Part shown: positions 10,995-19,239 of the stretch, piece after piece
Numbering within the stretch: position 1 is the stretch's first letter
How the letters are laid out: each line of letters opens with the position of its first letter
Source: Streptomyces sp. NBC_01471
GTDB lineage: Bacteria > Actinomycetota > Actinomycetes > Streptomycetales > Streptomycetaceae
Reading direction: 5' to 3'
Assembly (NCBI RefSeq): GCF_041438865.1
Contig: NZ_CP109450.1
Coordinates: 1,901,001-1,965,000 of the forward strand
DNA length: 64,000 nucleotides
Notes under the pieces: model-generated
Seen by the model: only the letters and a program-made list of their open reading frames with translations
The model's database searches: none
Told to the model about the DNA's origin: nothing
Made by a program: the position numbers and the translations under genes

Positions 10995-12161
10995 TCAGCC
11001 GCGTCCCGCCCAGTCGACGCAGACGACCAGAGCGTCATCGGCGAGCGGTGCGTCGTTGCGGTAGGCGGCCAGTTCGCGCAGCACGGCGCGCGGAACCTGC
11101 GGCGGGGGCAGGAAGCGGGTGGAGCTCATCGAGCGGGCCAGGGCCTTCTCCCCGTACACCTCACCGGTCGCCGACCGGGTGTCGTACACGCCGTCGCTCC
11201 CGAACAGCAGACGGTCGCCGTCCAGCACCTGGAAGTGCTCGCTGGTGTACTGGGTGTCCTCGAACATGCCGAGCGGCATCTGGGCCTCGAAACGGACCTG
11301 ATCGACCGTGCGGCCGCGCATCCGCCACAGCCGGGGCGAACCCGCGTCCACGACCTCCACATCGCCCGTCGCCAGGTCGAAACGCATCAGGAGCACGGCG
11401 ACATGGGCCTCGCCCCGGTACTGCGCGTAGAGGGCCTGGTCGGCCAGGTACGCCTGGTCCGCCAGGCCGATGCCCGCGCGCCGCGCGTTGCGCAGGGCGT
11501 TGGTCGCGAGGCTGGTGAGGAGCGCCGCGTCGATCCCGTTTCCCATGCCGTTGGTCACGGTCAGTGTCAGGGTGTCGGCGGAGACCGTCCAGTCGTAGTT
11601 GTCGCCGAAGATGGCGTACGCGGGCTCCAGATGGGCGCCGAGTGAGAATTCGGGGCGGTCCAGCGAGCGCCCGGGGAGCAGCTGCCACTGGATCTCGGCG
11701 GCCAGCGTCAGCCGGGCGGCCCGGCGGGCCAGGGTATACAGATCGGTATCGCGTTCCGCGACGAGGATCTCGTGTCCGAGGGCTTCGCAGATGTGTACCA
11801 GTTCGGGGAGCACGGCCTCCTGGTACCGGTCATCGGGGATGCTCACCGACAGGGTGCCCATGCGGTCCCCGCGAATGGTGACGGGCAGATGCACGACCAC
11901 CAGCCCGCTGCCCCTGACGCGCTGCACGTAGGGCTCCTGCGCACCGAACGCACGACCCTGCGGGCTGTCGTGGACGGGGACGGGATCCGATGTGAGGGGG
12001 ACGGGCTCGACCACCTGCAAGGTGGTCACCGCGTAATCGGCCATGCGCAGCACGACACTCACGGCACCGCAGTGCTCACGCAGAGCTTCGGTGACGACAT
12101 CGACCAGCAAGTGGGGCGCCGCCGTGCGAAGCGCCCGCTCCACAGCTGTGAAACTGTCCAC
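10995..12161 (-). CDS. SpoIIE/PP2C-like phosphatase with N-terminal sensor
   Basis: The 388-residue protein has a GAF-like N-terminal half (residues about 10-170) and a SpoIIE-type PP2C half starting near AAEIQWQLLPGR. Such proteins dephosphorylate STAS antagonists in sigma-factor switches. Motifs seen are FGDNYDW and FGSDGVYD. Where active enzymes have GDVxGHG, this protein has TNGMGNG, so one metal-binding Asp is Asn. I recall the same motif in other Streptomyces relatives, so it may mark a subfamily. The GTG at 12161 is a judgment; the frame is open to a TTG at 12278, and no candidate has a clear ribosome site. Confidence 0.82.
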   Translation of the reverse strand: MDSFTAVERALRTAAPHLLVDVVTEALREHCGAVSVVLRMADYAVTTLQVVEPVPLTSDPVPVHDSPQGRAFGAQEPYVQRVRGSGLVVVHLPVTIRGDRMGTLSVSIPDDRYQEAVLPELVHICEALGHEILVAERDTDLYTLARRAARLTLAAEIQWQLLPGRSLDRPEFSLGAHLEPAYAIFGDNYDWTVSADTLTLTVTNGMGNGIDAALLTSLATNALRNARRAGIGLADQAYLADQALYAQYRGEAHVAVLLMRFDLATGDVEVVDAGSPRLWRMRGRTVDQVRFEAQMPLGMFEDTQYTSEHFQVLDGDRLLFGSDGVYDTRSATGEVYGEKALARSMSSTRFLPPPQVPRAVLRELAAYRNDAPLADDALVVCVDWAGRG

Positions 12162-12387
12162 AGTCGTGATGATCGCACATACGGACAACTGTCTGCCCCT
12201 TGTGGCAGACGCCCCATGGACGGGCCGCGTCCAGCATGTGGACGGCCCGCTGCCGGACACGGCTTGCGCCGCGATCAACCCCTCGCTTCAATGGCTGCCG
12301 CAAAGGAACTGGAACTGTCGCTGCTTGGATCCGCCCTGCGGTCGGCAAGCCCCGCAGGATCCACGGAGCCGAGGAGTTCGGAAACAC

Positions 12388-12471
12388 ATGAGGGACAGAC
12401 CTGGTCCGACCGGAATACGCGACGAGGCCGAAGGCCCGTCCGCGTCGCGCCGCTCAACCGGCGCACGGTGA
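12388..12471 (+). CDS. Possible 27-codon upstream ORF of the globin-reductase gene
   Basis: An ATG with an upstream GAGGAG at a wide spacing opens a 27-codon frame beginning MRDRPGPTGI. Its TGA overlaps the GTG start chosen for the globin-reductase as GTGA, a common coupling arrangement. It lies at the downstream end of the 306-base region 12162-12467 between divergent genes, which otherwise shows only GC-rich dyads. It is either a small leader peptide or chance. Confidence 0.35.
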   Translation: MRDRPGPTGIRDEAEGPSASRRSTGAR

Positions 12472-13805
12472 GGGACGCGCCGCACAATGGCGGCGGCACC
12501 TGGTTCCGTCGGGGCCCCGCCGCGCCCGAGCCCGTGACGCACGGTGTGCGCGCGCCCGAGCCGGCGCCCCCGCCGGGCGCGGAGTCCGCACCCCGGCCGC
12601 AGACGCCGCAGACGCCGGGGGCGCCGTCCGACGGGCAGAGCGACACGGCGCTCATCCGGGCCAGCCTCGCGGTGGTCGAGCCGCACGTCGAGGAACTCGC
12701 GGTCTACTTCTACGCGATCCTCTTCGCCCGGTATCCGGCGGTTCGCGCACTCTTCCCCGCCAACATGGACGTGCAGCGTGACCGGCTGCTCCGAGCGCTC
12801 CTGCGGATCGTCGAACTCGTCGACGACCCCGAGAGCCTGACCCGCTTCTGTTCCCATCTGGGCCGGGACCACCGCAAGTTCGGTACGCAGGCCGCCCACT
12901 ACCCGGCGGTCGGCGAGTGCCTCCTCGACACGCTGGCCCGGTTCGCCGGCCCGGCCTGGACCCCGGAGATCGCCGGTGCCTGGGAACGCGCGTACGGGGC
13001 GGTCGCGGACATCATGGTGCGGGCCGCCGAGCAGGACGCCCAGCACTCCCCCGCGGTCTGGAACGCCCGGGTGATCGGGCACGTACGCCACCAGAGCGGC
13101 ATCGCGGAGATCACCGTGCAGCCCGACCAGCCGTACTTCTACACCGCGGGCCAGTACCTGAGCGTCGAATCGCCGTGGTGGCCCAGGGAGTGGCGCCACT
13201 ACTCCCCCGCCCACGCACCGCGTGCGGACTCGGTCCTGACCTTCCACATCCGGTCGGTTCCGGGCGGCCGGGTCAGCCAGGCCCTGGTCGACCACACGTC
13301 TGTCGGCGACTGGCTGCGGGTCGGGCCGCCCCAGGGGGACATGGCCATCGACCCCGCGTCCCGTGACGACCTGCTCTGTGTGGCGGGCGGCACCGGGCTC
13401 GCCCCCATCCGGGCCCTGATCGAGGAGGTCGCCCGGCAGGGCATCTCACACCGGCGCAGTGTCGATCTGTTCGTCGGCGCCAGGACGGCCGAGGAGCTGT
13501 ACGGCCTCGACGACATGCTCCGGATGTCCCAGCGCCATCCCTGGCTCACGGTCCGAGCGGCGGTCTCCGAACAGAACATCGTGGGCCGCACCGGCTCCCT
13601 CCCCCAGGTGCTGGCCGAGTTCGGCCCCTGGCACCGGCACGAGGCGTACCTCAGCGGCCCCCAGCAGATGATCTCCGCGGCGGCCGATGTCCTGCTCCGG
13701 CGCGGTCTCGCACCGGAGAAGCTGCACTACGACCCATGGGGTGCGCCCGCACTCGCCTCGTCACTGCGCAGGGCTCGCGCCCAGGAGGAAGAGGATCAGC
13801 TGTGA
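12468..13805 (+). CDS. Globin-FAD/NAD reductase (flavohaemoprotein-like)
   Basis: This 445-residue protein joins a globin domain (residues about 55-195) to a ferredoxin-NADP reductase-type module. The globin part carries the proximal histidine in GRDHRKFG. The reductase part shows the FAD motif RHYSPA and the NAD motif GGTGLAP. The architecture is that of flavohaemoglobins, which oxidise nitric oxide to nitrate. The first 55 residues are Pro/Ala-rich and look disordered. The GTG start at 12468 is uncertain; 12534 is an alternative. Its stop overlaps the start of the next gene by four bases, so the two are co-translated. Confidence 0.88.
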   Translation: MRDAPHNGGGTWFRRGPAAPEPVTHGVRAPEPAPPPGAESAPRPQTPQTPGAPSDGQSDTALIRASLAVVEPHVEELAVYFYAILFARYPAVRALFPANMDVQRDRLLRALLRIVELVDDPESLTRFCSHLGRDHRKFGTQAAHYPAVGECLLDTLARFAGPAWTPEIAGAWERAYGAVADIMVRAAEQDAQHSPAVWNARVIGHVRHQSGIAEITVQPDQPYFYTAGQYLSVESPWWPREWRHYSPAHAPRADSVLTFHIRSVPGGRVSQALVDHTSVGDWLRVGPPQGDMAIDPASRDDLLCVAGGTGLAPIRALIEEVARQGISHRRSVDLFVGARTAEELYGLDDMLRMSQRHPWLTVRAAVSEQNIVGRTGSLPQVLAEFGPWHRHEAYLSGPQQMISAAADVLLRRGLAPEKLHYDPWGAPALASSLRRARAQEEEDQL

Positions 13806-14560
13806 CCACCTATGACGGGACGTTCGGCTCTCCCGGGGAGAGGCTGCTGCAGGAGGCGCTGGGGACGGCGGACCGTGCCTCCGGCTTCTACGAGCGGCAG
13901 ATGCGGCCCTGCCTCACCCCGGCCATGAGTGACTTCATCGCACGGCAGTACATGGTGTTCCTGTCCACGGCGGACGCACACGGCGAGTGCGACGCGAGTT
14001 TCCGGGCGGGGCCGCCCGGGTTCGTCACCGTTCTCGACGACCACACCCTCACCTACCCCGAGTACCGCGGCAACGGGGTGGTGGCCAGCGCGGGCAACAT
14101 CACCGAGAACCCGCATCTCGGCATGCTCTTCATCGACTTCACCGAGCACCACATCGGGCTGCATGTGAACGGACGGGCCCAGGTGTACTCGGCGCACGAC
14201 CACTTCGCCCTGTACCCGCACCTGCCCGTCGACAGGGCGCCCGGCAGGCAGCCGCAGATGTGGATACACCTGTCGGTCGAAGAGGCGTACATCCACTGCT
14301 CCAAGCACATACCCCACCTGGAGCCCGCGCCACGGCCCCGCGTCTCGCCGGACGAGCGGCCCAAGGACTCCGATTACTTCACGGGTGAGCAGCGGCAGGC
14401 GCAGTACCCCGCGCCCCCGTCGTATCCGGCGCCCCCCACCCGTCCCGCGGCACCCCCGGCTCCGGTGCCTGCCGCCCGGCACGCCGCCGCCAGGAACGAG
14501 AACGCGGCCGGGACTCCGGCGCGGTCGCGGCGCGAGCGCCTCCTGAAGCTTCTGCGCTGA
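13802..14560 (+). CDS. Pyridoxamine 5'-phosphate oxidase-like flavin protein
   Basis: The 252-residue protein is a split-barrel flavin-binding protein of the PNPOx-like group. It is recognised from FLSTADAHGECDASFRAG, FVTVLDDHTLTYPEYRGNGV and NPHLGMLFIDF. The reaction is unknown; members reduce cofactors or act as redox partners. Residues from about 200 on are Pro/Ala-rich with a basic end. The GTG overlaps the stop of the globin-reductase as GTGA, so the two proteins are made together and may work on the same reactive nitrogen or redox stress. Confidence 0.85.
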   Translation: MTTYDGTFGSPGERLLQEALGTADRASGFYERQMRPCLTPAMSDFIARQYMVFLSTADAHGECDASFRAGPPGFVTVLDDHTLTYPEYRGNGVVASAGNITENPHLGMLFIDFTEHHIGLHVNGRAQVYSAHDHFALYPHLPVDRAPGRQPQMWIHLSVEEAYIHCSKHIPHLEPAPRPRVSPDERPKDSDYFTGEQRQAQYPAPPSYPAPPTRPAAPPAPVPAARHAAARNENAAGTPARSRRERLLKLLR

Positions 14561-14588
14561 CCGCCGGCGCGCATGAAACACTGTCGCA

Positions 14589-15107
14589 ATGGCTCTGTCC
14601 CGTAAAGCCTCGAACCCACATTCCCAGCAGGCCGCTGACGTGGCGTCCGAGGTCATCGAGCTCCTGGAAGTCCTCTGGGAGCACGGCAGGGACGCCGTCT
14701 CTCCCGCGCCCGCCTCCACCTCACAGCTGCGCGTGCTCTACACGCTGGACCGGGAGGAAGGCATCAACCAACGGTCGCTGGGCGAGGTACTGGGCGCCGC
14801 CCCGTCGTCCGTCAGCCGGCTGTGCGACCGGCTCCAGGCGCTGGGGTTCGTGGAGCGCCTGCCCAGCCCGGTGAGCCGGCGGGAGCTGGAGCTGTGGCTC
14901 ACTCCGCAGGGCCAGGCCTATCTGCGGGACCTGCGGGCCCGCCGGGAGGAAGCCCTGCACGCGTCCATCGCGGCCATGCCCACCGCGACACGGAACGCCC
15001 TGGTCGAGGGCCTGACCGGTTTCCGGCACGCCCTGGAGACCACGTCACCCGTCACGGCACCGGGCCGGACCGGTACCCGGGGCCCGGCCCACGGGATGTC
15101 CGCCTGA
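14589..15107 (+). CDS. MarR-family regulator
   Basis: The 172-residue protein has the MarR winged helix (residues about 45-125, with LREVLGAA-type recognition helix seen as LGEVLGAAPSSVSRLCDRLQ, and the wing RRELELWLT). It lies only 28 bases after the PNPOx-like gene in the same direction and may be cotranscribed. Its ligand and targets are unknown. The tail after residue 150 is low in complexity. Confidence 0.88.
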   Translation: MALSRKASNPHSQQAADVASEVIELLEVLWEHGRDAVSPAPASTSQLRVLYTLDREEGINQRSLGEVLGAAPSSVSRLCDRLQALGFVERLPSPVSRRELELWLTPQGQAYLRDLRARREEALHASIAAMPTATRNALVEGLTGFRHALETTSPVTAPGRTGTRGPAHGMSA

Positions 15108-15188
15108 GGGCTGTCCGGATCAGGTCCGCACGGCCCGGGACCCGGTGGAGCGGCCGGCCCGGAACCAGGCCCGGCCGGCGGGCAGTTC

Positions 15189-16796
15189 CTACTCCGCCGG
15201 TTCCACCCCGGCCCGCAGCAGCCCGTACGTGTACGCGTCCTCCAGCGCCTGCCAGGACGCGGCGATCACGTTCTCCGCGACGCCCACCGTCGACCACTCC
15301 GCCGCGCCGTCGCTGGTGGTGATCAGCACGCGGGTGGTCGAGTCCGTACCGTGCCTGCCCTCCAGGATGCGGACCTTGTAGTCCGTCAGCTCCAGCTTCG
15401 CGAGCTGGGGGTAGATCCGCTCCAGGCCCACCCGCAGCGCCCGGTCGAGCGCGTTGACCGGTCCGTTGCCCTCCGCCGTCGCGACGATGCGCTCGCTCTT
15501 GGCCCACAGTTTCACCGTCGCCTCGTTGGCGTGCGTGCCGTCGGGGCGGTTCTCCACGATCGCGCGCCAGGACTCGACGCGGAAGTAGCGGCGGGCCCGG
15601 CCCTCGGCCTCCTCCCGGAGCAGCAGTTCGAAGGAGGCGTCGGCGGCCTCGTAGGTGTAGCCCTGGAGCTCACGCTCCTTGACGCGGTCGACGACGCGGG
15701 CGACCAGCTCGCGGTCGCCGCCCAGGTCGATGCCGAGTTCCTTGCCCTTGAGCTCGATGGAGGCGCGGCCCGCCATGTCGGACACCAGCATCCGCATGGT
15801 GTTGCCGACCTGCTCGGGGGCGATGTGCTGGTAGAGGTCCGGGTCGACCTTGATCGCGGAGGCGTGCAGTCCCGCCTTGTGCGCGAAGGCGGAGACACCC
15901 ACGTACGGCTGGTGGGTGGAGGGCGTGAGGTTGACGACCTCGGCGATGGCGTGCGAGATACGGGTCATCTCGGGCAGCGCGCCCTCGGGGACGACGGTCT
16001 TGCCGTACTTCAGCTCCAGGGCGGCGACGACCGGGAACAGGTTGGCGTTGCCGACGCGCTCCCCGTAGCCGTTCGCCGTGCACTGCACATGGGTCGCGCC
16101 CGCGTCGACCGCGGCGAGGGTGTTCGCGACGGCGCAGCCCGTGTCGTCCTGGGCGTGGATGCCGAGACGCGCGCCGGTGTCCGCGATGACCGTGGCCACG
16201 ACGGCCTGGATCTGGGCGGGCAGCATCCCGCCGTTGGTGTCGCAGAGGACGACGACATCGGCGCCGGACTCGGCCGCCGCCCGTACGACGGACTTGGCGT
16301 ACTCCGGATTGACCTTGTACCCGTCGAAGAAGTGCTCGCAGTCGAGGAAGACACGGCGGCCCTGCGCGCGGAGGTAGGAGACGGAGTCGCGCACCATCGC
16401 CAGGTTCTCTTCGAGCGTGGTGCGCAGCGCCAGTTCCACATGGCGGTCATGGGACTTGGCCACCAGGGTGATCACCGGGGCGCCGGAGTCCAGGAGTGCG
16501 TTGAGCTGCGGGTCGTCCTCCGCCCGGGTGTGCGGCCGGCGGGTGGCGCCGAAGGCCACCAGCTCCGCGTGCCGGAAGTCGATCTCCTGCTGCGCACGGG
16601 CGAAGAACTCCGTGTCGCGGGGGTTGGCGCCGGGCCAGCCGCCCTCGATGAATCCCACGCCGAAGTCGTCGAGGTGCCGGGCGATCGTCAGCTTGTCCGA
16701 GACGGTGAGGTTGATGCCCTCGCGCTGGGCGCCGTCGCGCAGCGTCGTGTCGAAGACATGGAAACTGTCGTCCGTGGCCTTGGCCTCTGTGGTCAT
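15189..16796 (-). CDS. cimA: (R)-citramalate synthase
   Basis: This 535-residue protein is of the DRE-TIM metallolyase family. TTLRDGAQREGINLTVSDKL near residue 17 and GIHAQDDTGCAVANTLAAVDAG are diagnostic, and a LeuA-type C-terminal allosteric domain follows. It condenses pyruvate with acetyl-CoA to citramalate, the threonine-independent entry to isoleucine. The length and the AQREG motif fit citramalate synthase better than isopropylmalate synthase. The upstream leader peptide and terminator suggest attenuation by an amino acid, presumably isoleucine. It sits apart from ilv and leu genes but in the same 64 kb. Confidence 0.92.
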   Translation of the reverse strand: MTTEAKATDDSFHVFDTTLRDGAQREGINLTVSDKLTIARHLDDFGVGFIEGGWPGANPRDTEFFARAQQEIDFRHAELVAFGATRRPHTRAEDDPQLNALLDSGAPVITLVAKSHDRHVELALRTTLEENLAMVRDSVSYLRAQGRRVFLDCEHFFDGYKVNPEYAKSVVRAAAESGADVVVLCDTNGGMLPAQIQAVVATVIADTGARLGIHAQDDTGCAVANTLAAVDAGATHVQCTANGYGERVGNANLFPVVAALELKYGKTVVPEGALPEMTRISHAIAEVVNLTPSTHQPYVGVSAFAHKAGLHASAIKVDPDLYQHIAPEQVGNTMRMLVSDMAGRASIELKGKELGIDLGGDRELVARVVDRVKERELQGYTYEAADASFELLLREEAEGRARRYFRVESWRAIVENRPDGTHANEATVKLWAKSERIVATAEGNGPVNALDRALRVGLERIYPQLAKLELTDYKVRILEGRHGTDSTTRVLITTSDGAAEWSTVGVAENVIAASWQALEDAYTYGLLRAGVEPAE

Positions 16797-16899
16797 GCTG
16801 CTCTGACTCCTGTCGGATGGGTGGATCCGGAATGTCTGGCTCCACTTGCCCCCATCTTCGCGTGCGCCTCGTTCCGGGCCGAGGTGGGGCCTGGAAACG

Positions 16900-16925
16900 A
16901 AAAAACCCCTCGCGGGTGCGAAGGG
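16900..16925 (-). terminator. Attenuator hairpin upstream of cimA
   Basis: On the minus strand CCCTTCGC-ACCC-GCGAGGGG forms an 8-bp stem (one G-U pair) followed directly by six T. It lies about 105 bases before the cimA start and after a small leader ORF, the classic layout of a transcription attenuator. Confidence 0.75.
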
Positions 16926-16981
16926 TTAGCGCGCGGGTCTGGGGCACGGTGGCCGCGCCGTACGGGGTGGTACGGGTGCGG

Positions 16982-17050
16982 TCACTGCGGACCGGCGCGC
17001 CTGCTGCCGATAATCATGGCGAACGAGGACACGGTCGCAGTCTGCCACAC
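16982..17050 (-). CDS. Candidate cimA leader peptide
   Basis: A GTG preceded by GGGGAG, spaced six bases, opens a 22-codon frame containing SSFAMIIGSRR. The adjacent ATT ATC codons would make ribosomes stall when isoleucine is scarce. That would let the RNA avoid the terminator at 16900-16925. A TTGACC box lies at 17084-17089, but the matching -10 is weak. The layout parallels the ilvB leader in this window. Confidence 0.6.
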   Translation of the reverse strand: MWQTATVSSFAMIIGSRRAGPQ

Positions 17051-17096
17051 GGTCCACTCCCCGTAGAGGGAATCTCACGATGCGGTCAAGTACGTG

Positions 17097-17124
17097 CGCG
17101 GGCGTGGCGCGGACCACGCCCGCG
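17097..17124 (-). terminator. Terminator hairpin after the MHS transporter
   Basis: An 11-bp perfect stem (CGCGGGCGTGG / CCACGCCCGCG) with a 6-nt loop lies just after the transporter stop at 17136. It separates this unit from the cimA leader. Confidence 0.7.
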
Positions 17125-17135
17125 GGTCCGCCGGC

Positions 17136-18467
17136 TCACAGGGCGGACGGGCTCGTCTCTCCCAGGCCCTCCGGGGCGCGGGCGGCGGGGCCCGCGACGG
17201 AGCCGCGGTTCAGATCGATGTCGCGGGTCTCCCGCATCGTGAGATACACCACCAGCGAGACGGCCGCGCACCCGGCCACGTACCAGTAGAAGCCCGACTC
17301 GGCGCCGGCCTTCTTGAACCAGAGCGCCACGTACTCCGCGGTCCCCCCGAAGAGCGCGTTGGCCACCGCGTACGGCAGCGCCACCCCCAGTGCGCGGATC
17401 CCGGTCGGGAAGAGTTCCGCCTTCACGCACGCGTTGATCGAGGTGTAGCCGGTGACGATGAGCAGCGCGAGCAGCGCCAGGCCGAAGGCCGGCCAGAACG
17501 TGCCCGCGTGCTTGAGCATCGTCATGATCGGCACGGTCAGGAACGTCGAACCGACCGCGAACGTGATCAGCAGCGGTCGGCGGCCGATCCGGTCCGAGAG
17601 GATGCCCGCCAGCGGCTGGACGCACATGAAGACGAACAGCGCGCAGAAGCTGACGAGCGAGGCGGTCGGTTTGCTCATTCCGGCGCTGGAGGAGAGGAAC
17701 TTGGTGAGGTAGGTCGTGTACGTGTAGTACGCGACGGTGCCGCCCATCGTGAGCGCCATCACCAGCACCGCCTCCCGGCGGTGCGCCCAGAGCGCCTTGA
17801 GCGTGCCGCGGCTGTCGTCCGCCGCCGCCCCGGACTCCGCGTACACCTCGGTCTCCAGCAGCGAGCGCCTCAGATAGAAGACGACGGCCGCGCCGACGGC
17901 ACCGACGATGAAGGGGATGCGCCAGCCCCAGCTGTGCAGCGCGTCCTCGGACAGGGTGCGCTGGAGGACGATCTGCAGTCCCAGGCCGACGAGTTGGCCG
18001 GCGGTCATCGACACGTACTGGAAGCTGGAGGCGAATCCGCGCCGGCCGGGGGCGGACGCCTCGGTGAGATAGGTGGCGCTGGCCGCGTACTCACCGCCGA
18101 CCGAGAGCCCCTGGAGCAGCCGGGCGACGAGCAGGACGGCGACCCCGCCGTATCCGGCGACCCCGTAGGTGGGGGCGACCGCGATGAGGATCGCCGACGC
18201 CGACATCAGGGTCACGGTGAGGGTCAGTGCCGCCTTGCGGCCCCTGCGGTCGCCGATCCGGCCGAGCAGCCAGCCGCCGACGGGCCGCATGAAGAACCCC
18301 ACGGCGAAGATACCCATGGTGTTCATGAGGTTCGCGGTCTCGTTCCCCTTCGGGAAGAACGCGTCGGCGAAGTACACCGCGAAGGTGGCGTACACGAACC
18401 AGTCGAACCACTCGACCATGTTGCCGGCCGAGCCGACCCAGACCTTCTTCCACTGCTCTCGTCCCAT
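17136..18467 (-). CDS. MFS transporter of the metabolite:H+ symporter (MHS) family
   Basis: The 443-residue protein has twelve predicted membrane segments. It carries the opening GNMVEWFDWFVYATFAVYFA, the loop GRIGDRRGRKAAL and ARLLQGLSVGGEY, all typical of the MHS family that includes KgtP, ProP and ShiA. Its substrates are small acids or zwitterions; this one is not known. It is 97 bases downstream of a TetR gene on the same strand, with nested inverted repeats in between. It ends the ureAB-ureC-agmatine deiminase-tetR-transporter series, so import of a guanidino or ureido compound is a reasonable guess. Confidence 0.9.
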   Translation of the reverse strand: MGREQWKKVWVGSAGNMVEWFDWFVYATFAVYFADAFFPKGNETANLMNTMGIFAVGFFMRPVGGWLLGRIGDRRGRKAALTLTVTLMSASAILIAVAPTYGVAGYGGVAVLLVARLLQGLSVGGEYAASATYLTEASAPGRRGFASSFQYVSMTAGQLVGLGLQIVLQRTLSEDALHSWGWRIPFIVGAVGAAVVFYLRRSLLETEVYAESGAAADDSRGTLKALWAHRREAVLVMALTMGGTVAYYTYTTYLTKFLSSSAGMSKPTASLVSFCALFVFMCVQPLAGILSDRIGRRPLLITFAVGSTFLTVPIMTMLKHAGTFWPAFGLALLALLIVTGYTSINACVKAELFPTGIRALGVALPYAVANALFGGTAEYVALWFKKAGAESGFYWYVAGCAAVSLVVYLTMRETRDIDLNRGSVAGPAARAPEGLGETSPSAL

Positions 18468-18514
18468 GGGGATTCACGGTGGCGCAGGCGCCCGACGGCC
18501 CACAAGAGGGCCGC

Positions 18515-18548
18515 ACGCAACGATCACGCGTACTTGTGTACGTTGCGT
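18515..18548. promoter_or_regulatory. Nested inverted repeats upstream of the MHS gene
   Basis: An outer repeat ACGCAACG-18-CGTTGCGT encloses an inner repeat CGTAC-TTGT-GTACG (18529-18542). The site sits between the TetR gene and the transporter. It is a good operator candidate for that TetR protein, giving the transporter its own control within the cluster. Confidence 0.55.
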
Positions 18549-18564
18549 TCCCCGGCCGGCCGGT

Positions 18565-19176
18565 TCATCCCTGCGGGGCGAGCGCCTCATCGATGAAATC
18601 GCTGACGTGGGCGAGGACTTGGGGGCGGCCCGACCCGGGAAGCGCCATCGCGACATGGGTGCTGAAGCCGTCGAGCAGGGCCCGTATCCGCGTCGCGAAC
18701 CGCTCGGTGTCGACCGCGCGCAGCTCACCGCGCGACGCCCCCTCGACCAGCAGGGCGACCAGGTCGCGGTGCCAGGACAGCTCGATGTCGAGCAGCCGGG
18801 CGCGGGTGTCGTCGTCGACGCCGTGCGCCCGGTTCCACAGCTCCAGCCAGAGCGACCAGTGCGGATCGCGGGGGCCCGCGGGGATGTACAGGTCCACGTA
18901 GGCGTCGAGCCGTTCACGGACCGGCACCTGCCGGGCGAGCGCGGTGCGGCGGTCCATGCCGAGCAGCTCCTCGCTCCATTCGAGGGTCTGGAGGAGGAGC
19001 TCGTCCTTGGTGCGGAAGTAGTACAGGAGGTGCCCGCTGCTCATCCCGACCTCGCGGCCGAGCCCCGCCATGGTGAGCTTCTCCAGGCCACCGCCGGCGA
19101 TGCTGGCCATGGCCGCGGCAAGGAGGGTCTCGCGAGGCGGGGCGTTCTTGCGCAGGCGGACCGCCGGTTCGTTCAT
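18565..19176 (-). CDS. TetR-family regulator
   Basis: The 203-residue protein has a TetR helix-turn-helix at residues about 10-55 (LGREVGMSSGHLLYYFRTKDELL) and a helical ligand domain. The SSGHLLYYF form resembles the BetI-like subgroup, whose members sense choline or polyamine-like ligands. The ATG at 19176 is preferred to the longer frame from 19230. It lies between agmatine deiminase and the MHS transporter in the same direction, with a candidate operator just downstream. A polyamine or guanidino ligand is inferred only. Confidence 0.9.
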   Translation of the reverse strand: MNEPAVRLRKNAPPRETLLAAAMASIAGGGLEKLTMAGLGREVGMSSGHLLYYFRTKDELLLQTLEWSEELLGMDRRTALARQVPVRERLDAYVDLYIPAGPRDPHWSLWLELWNRAHGVDDDTRARLLDIELSWHRDLVALLVEGASRGELRAVDTERFATRIRALLDGFSTHVAMALPGSGRPQVLAHVSDFIDEALAPQG

Positions 19177-19239
19177 GCCGCCCAGAGTATGGGATGCGCC
19201 GGCGGCCGCCACGGGCCCGTCCTGGTCCACGGCAGAGGC

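Noticed and set aside
11772-12467. Upstream extension of the globin-reductase frame to 677 codons
   Set aside because: It runs antisense through the PP2C-like gene; the GTG at 12468 or 12534 is far more plausible.
15108-15188. GC-rich dyad between the MarR gene and cimA
   Set aside because: The arms do not pair cleanly, so no terminator is called although one is expected there.
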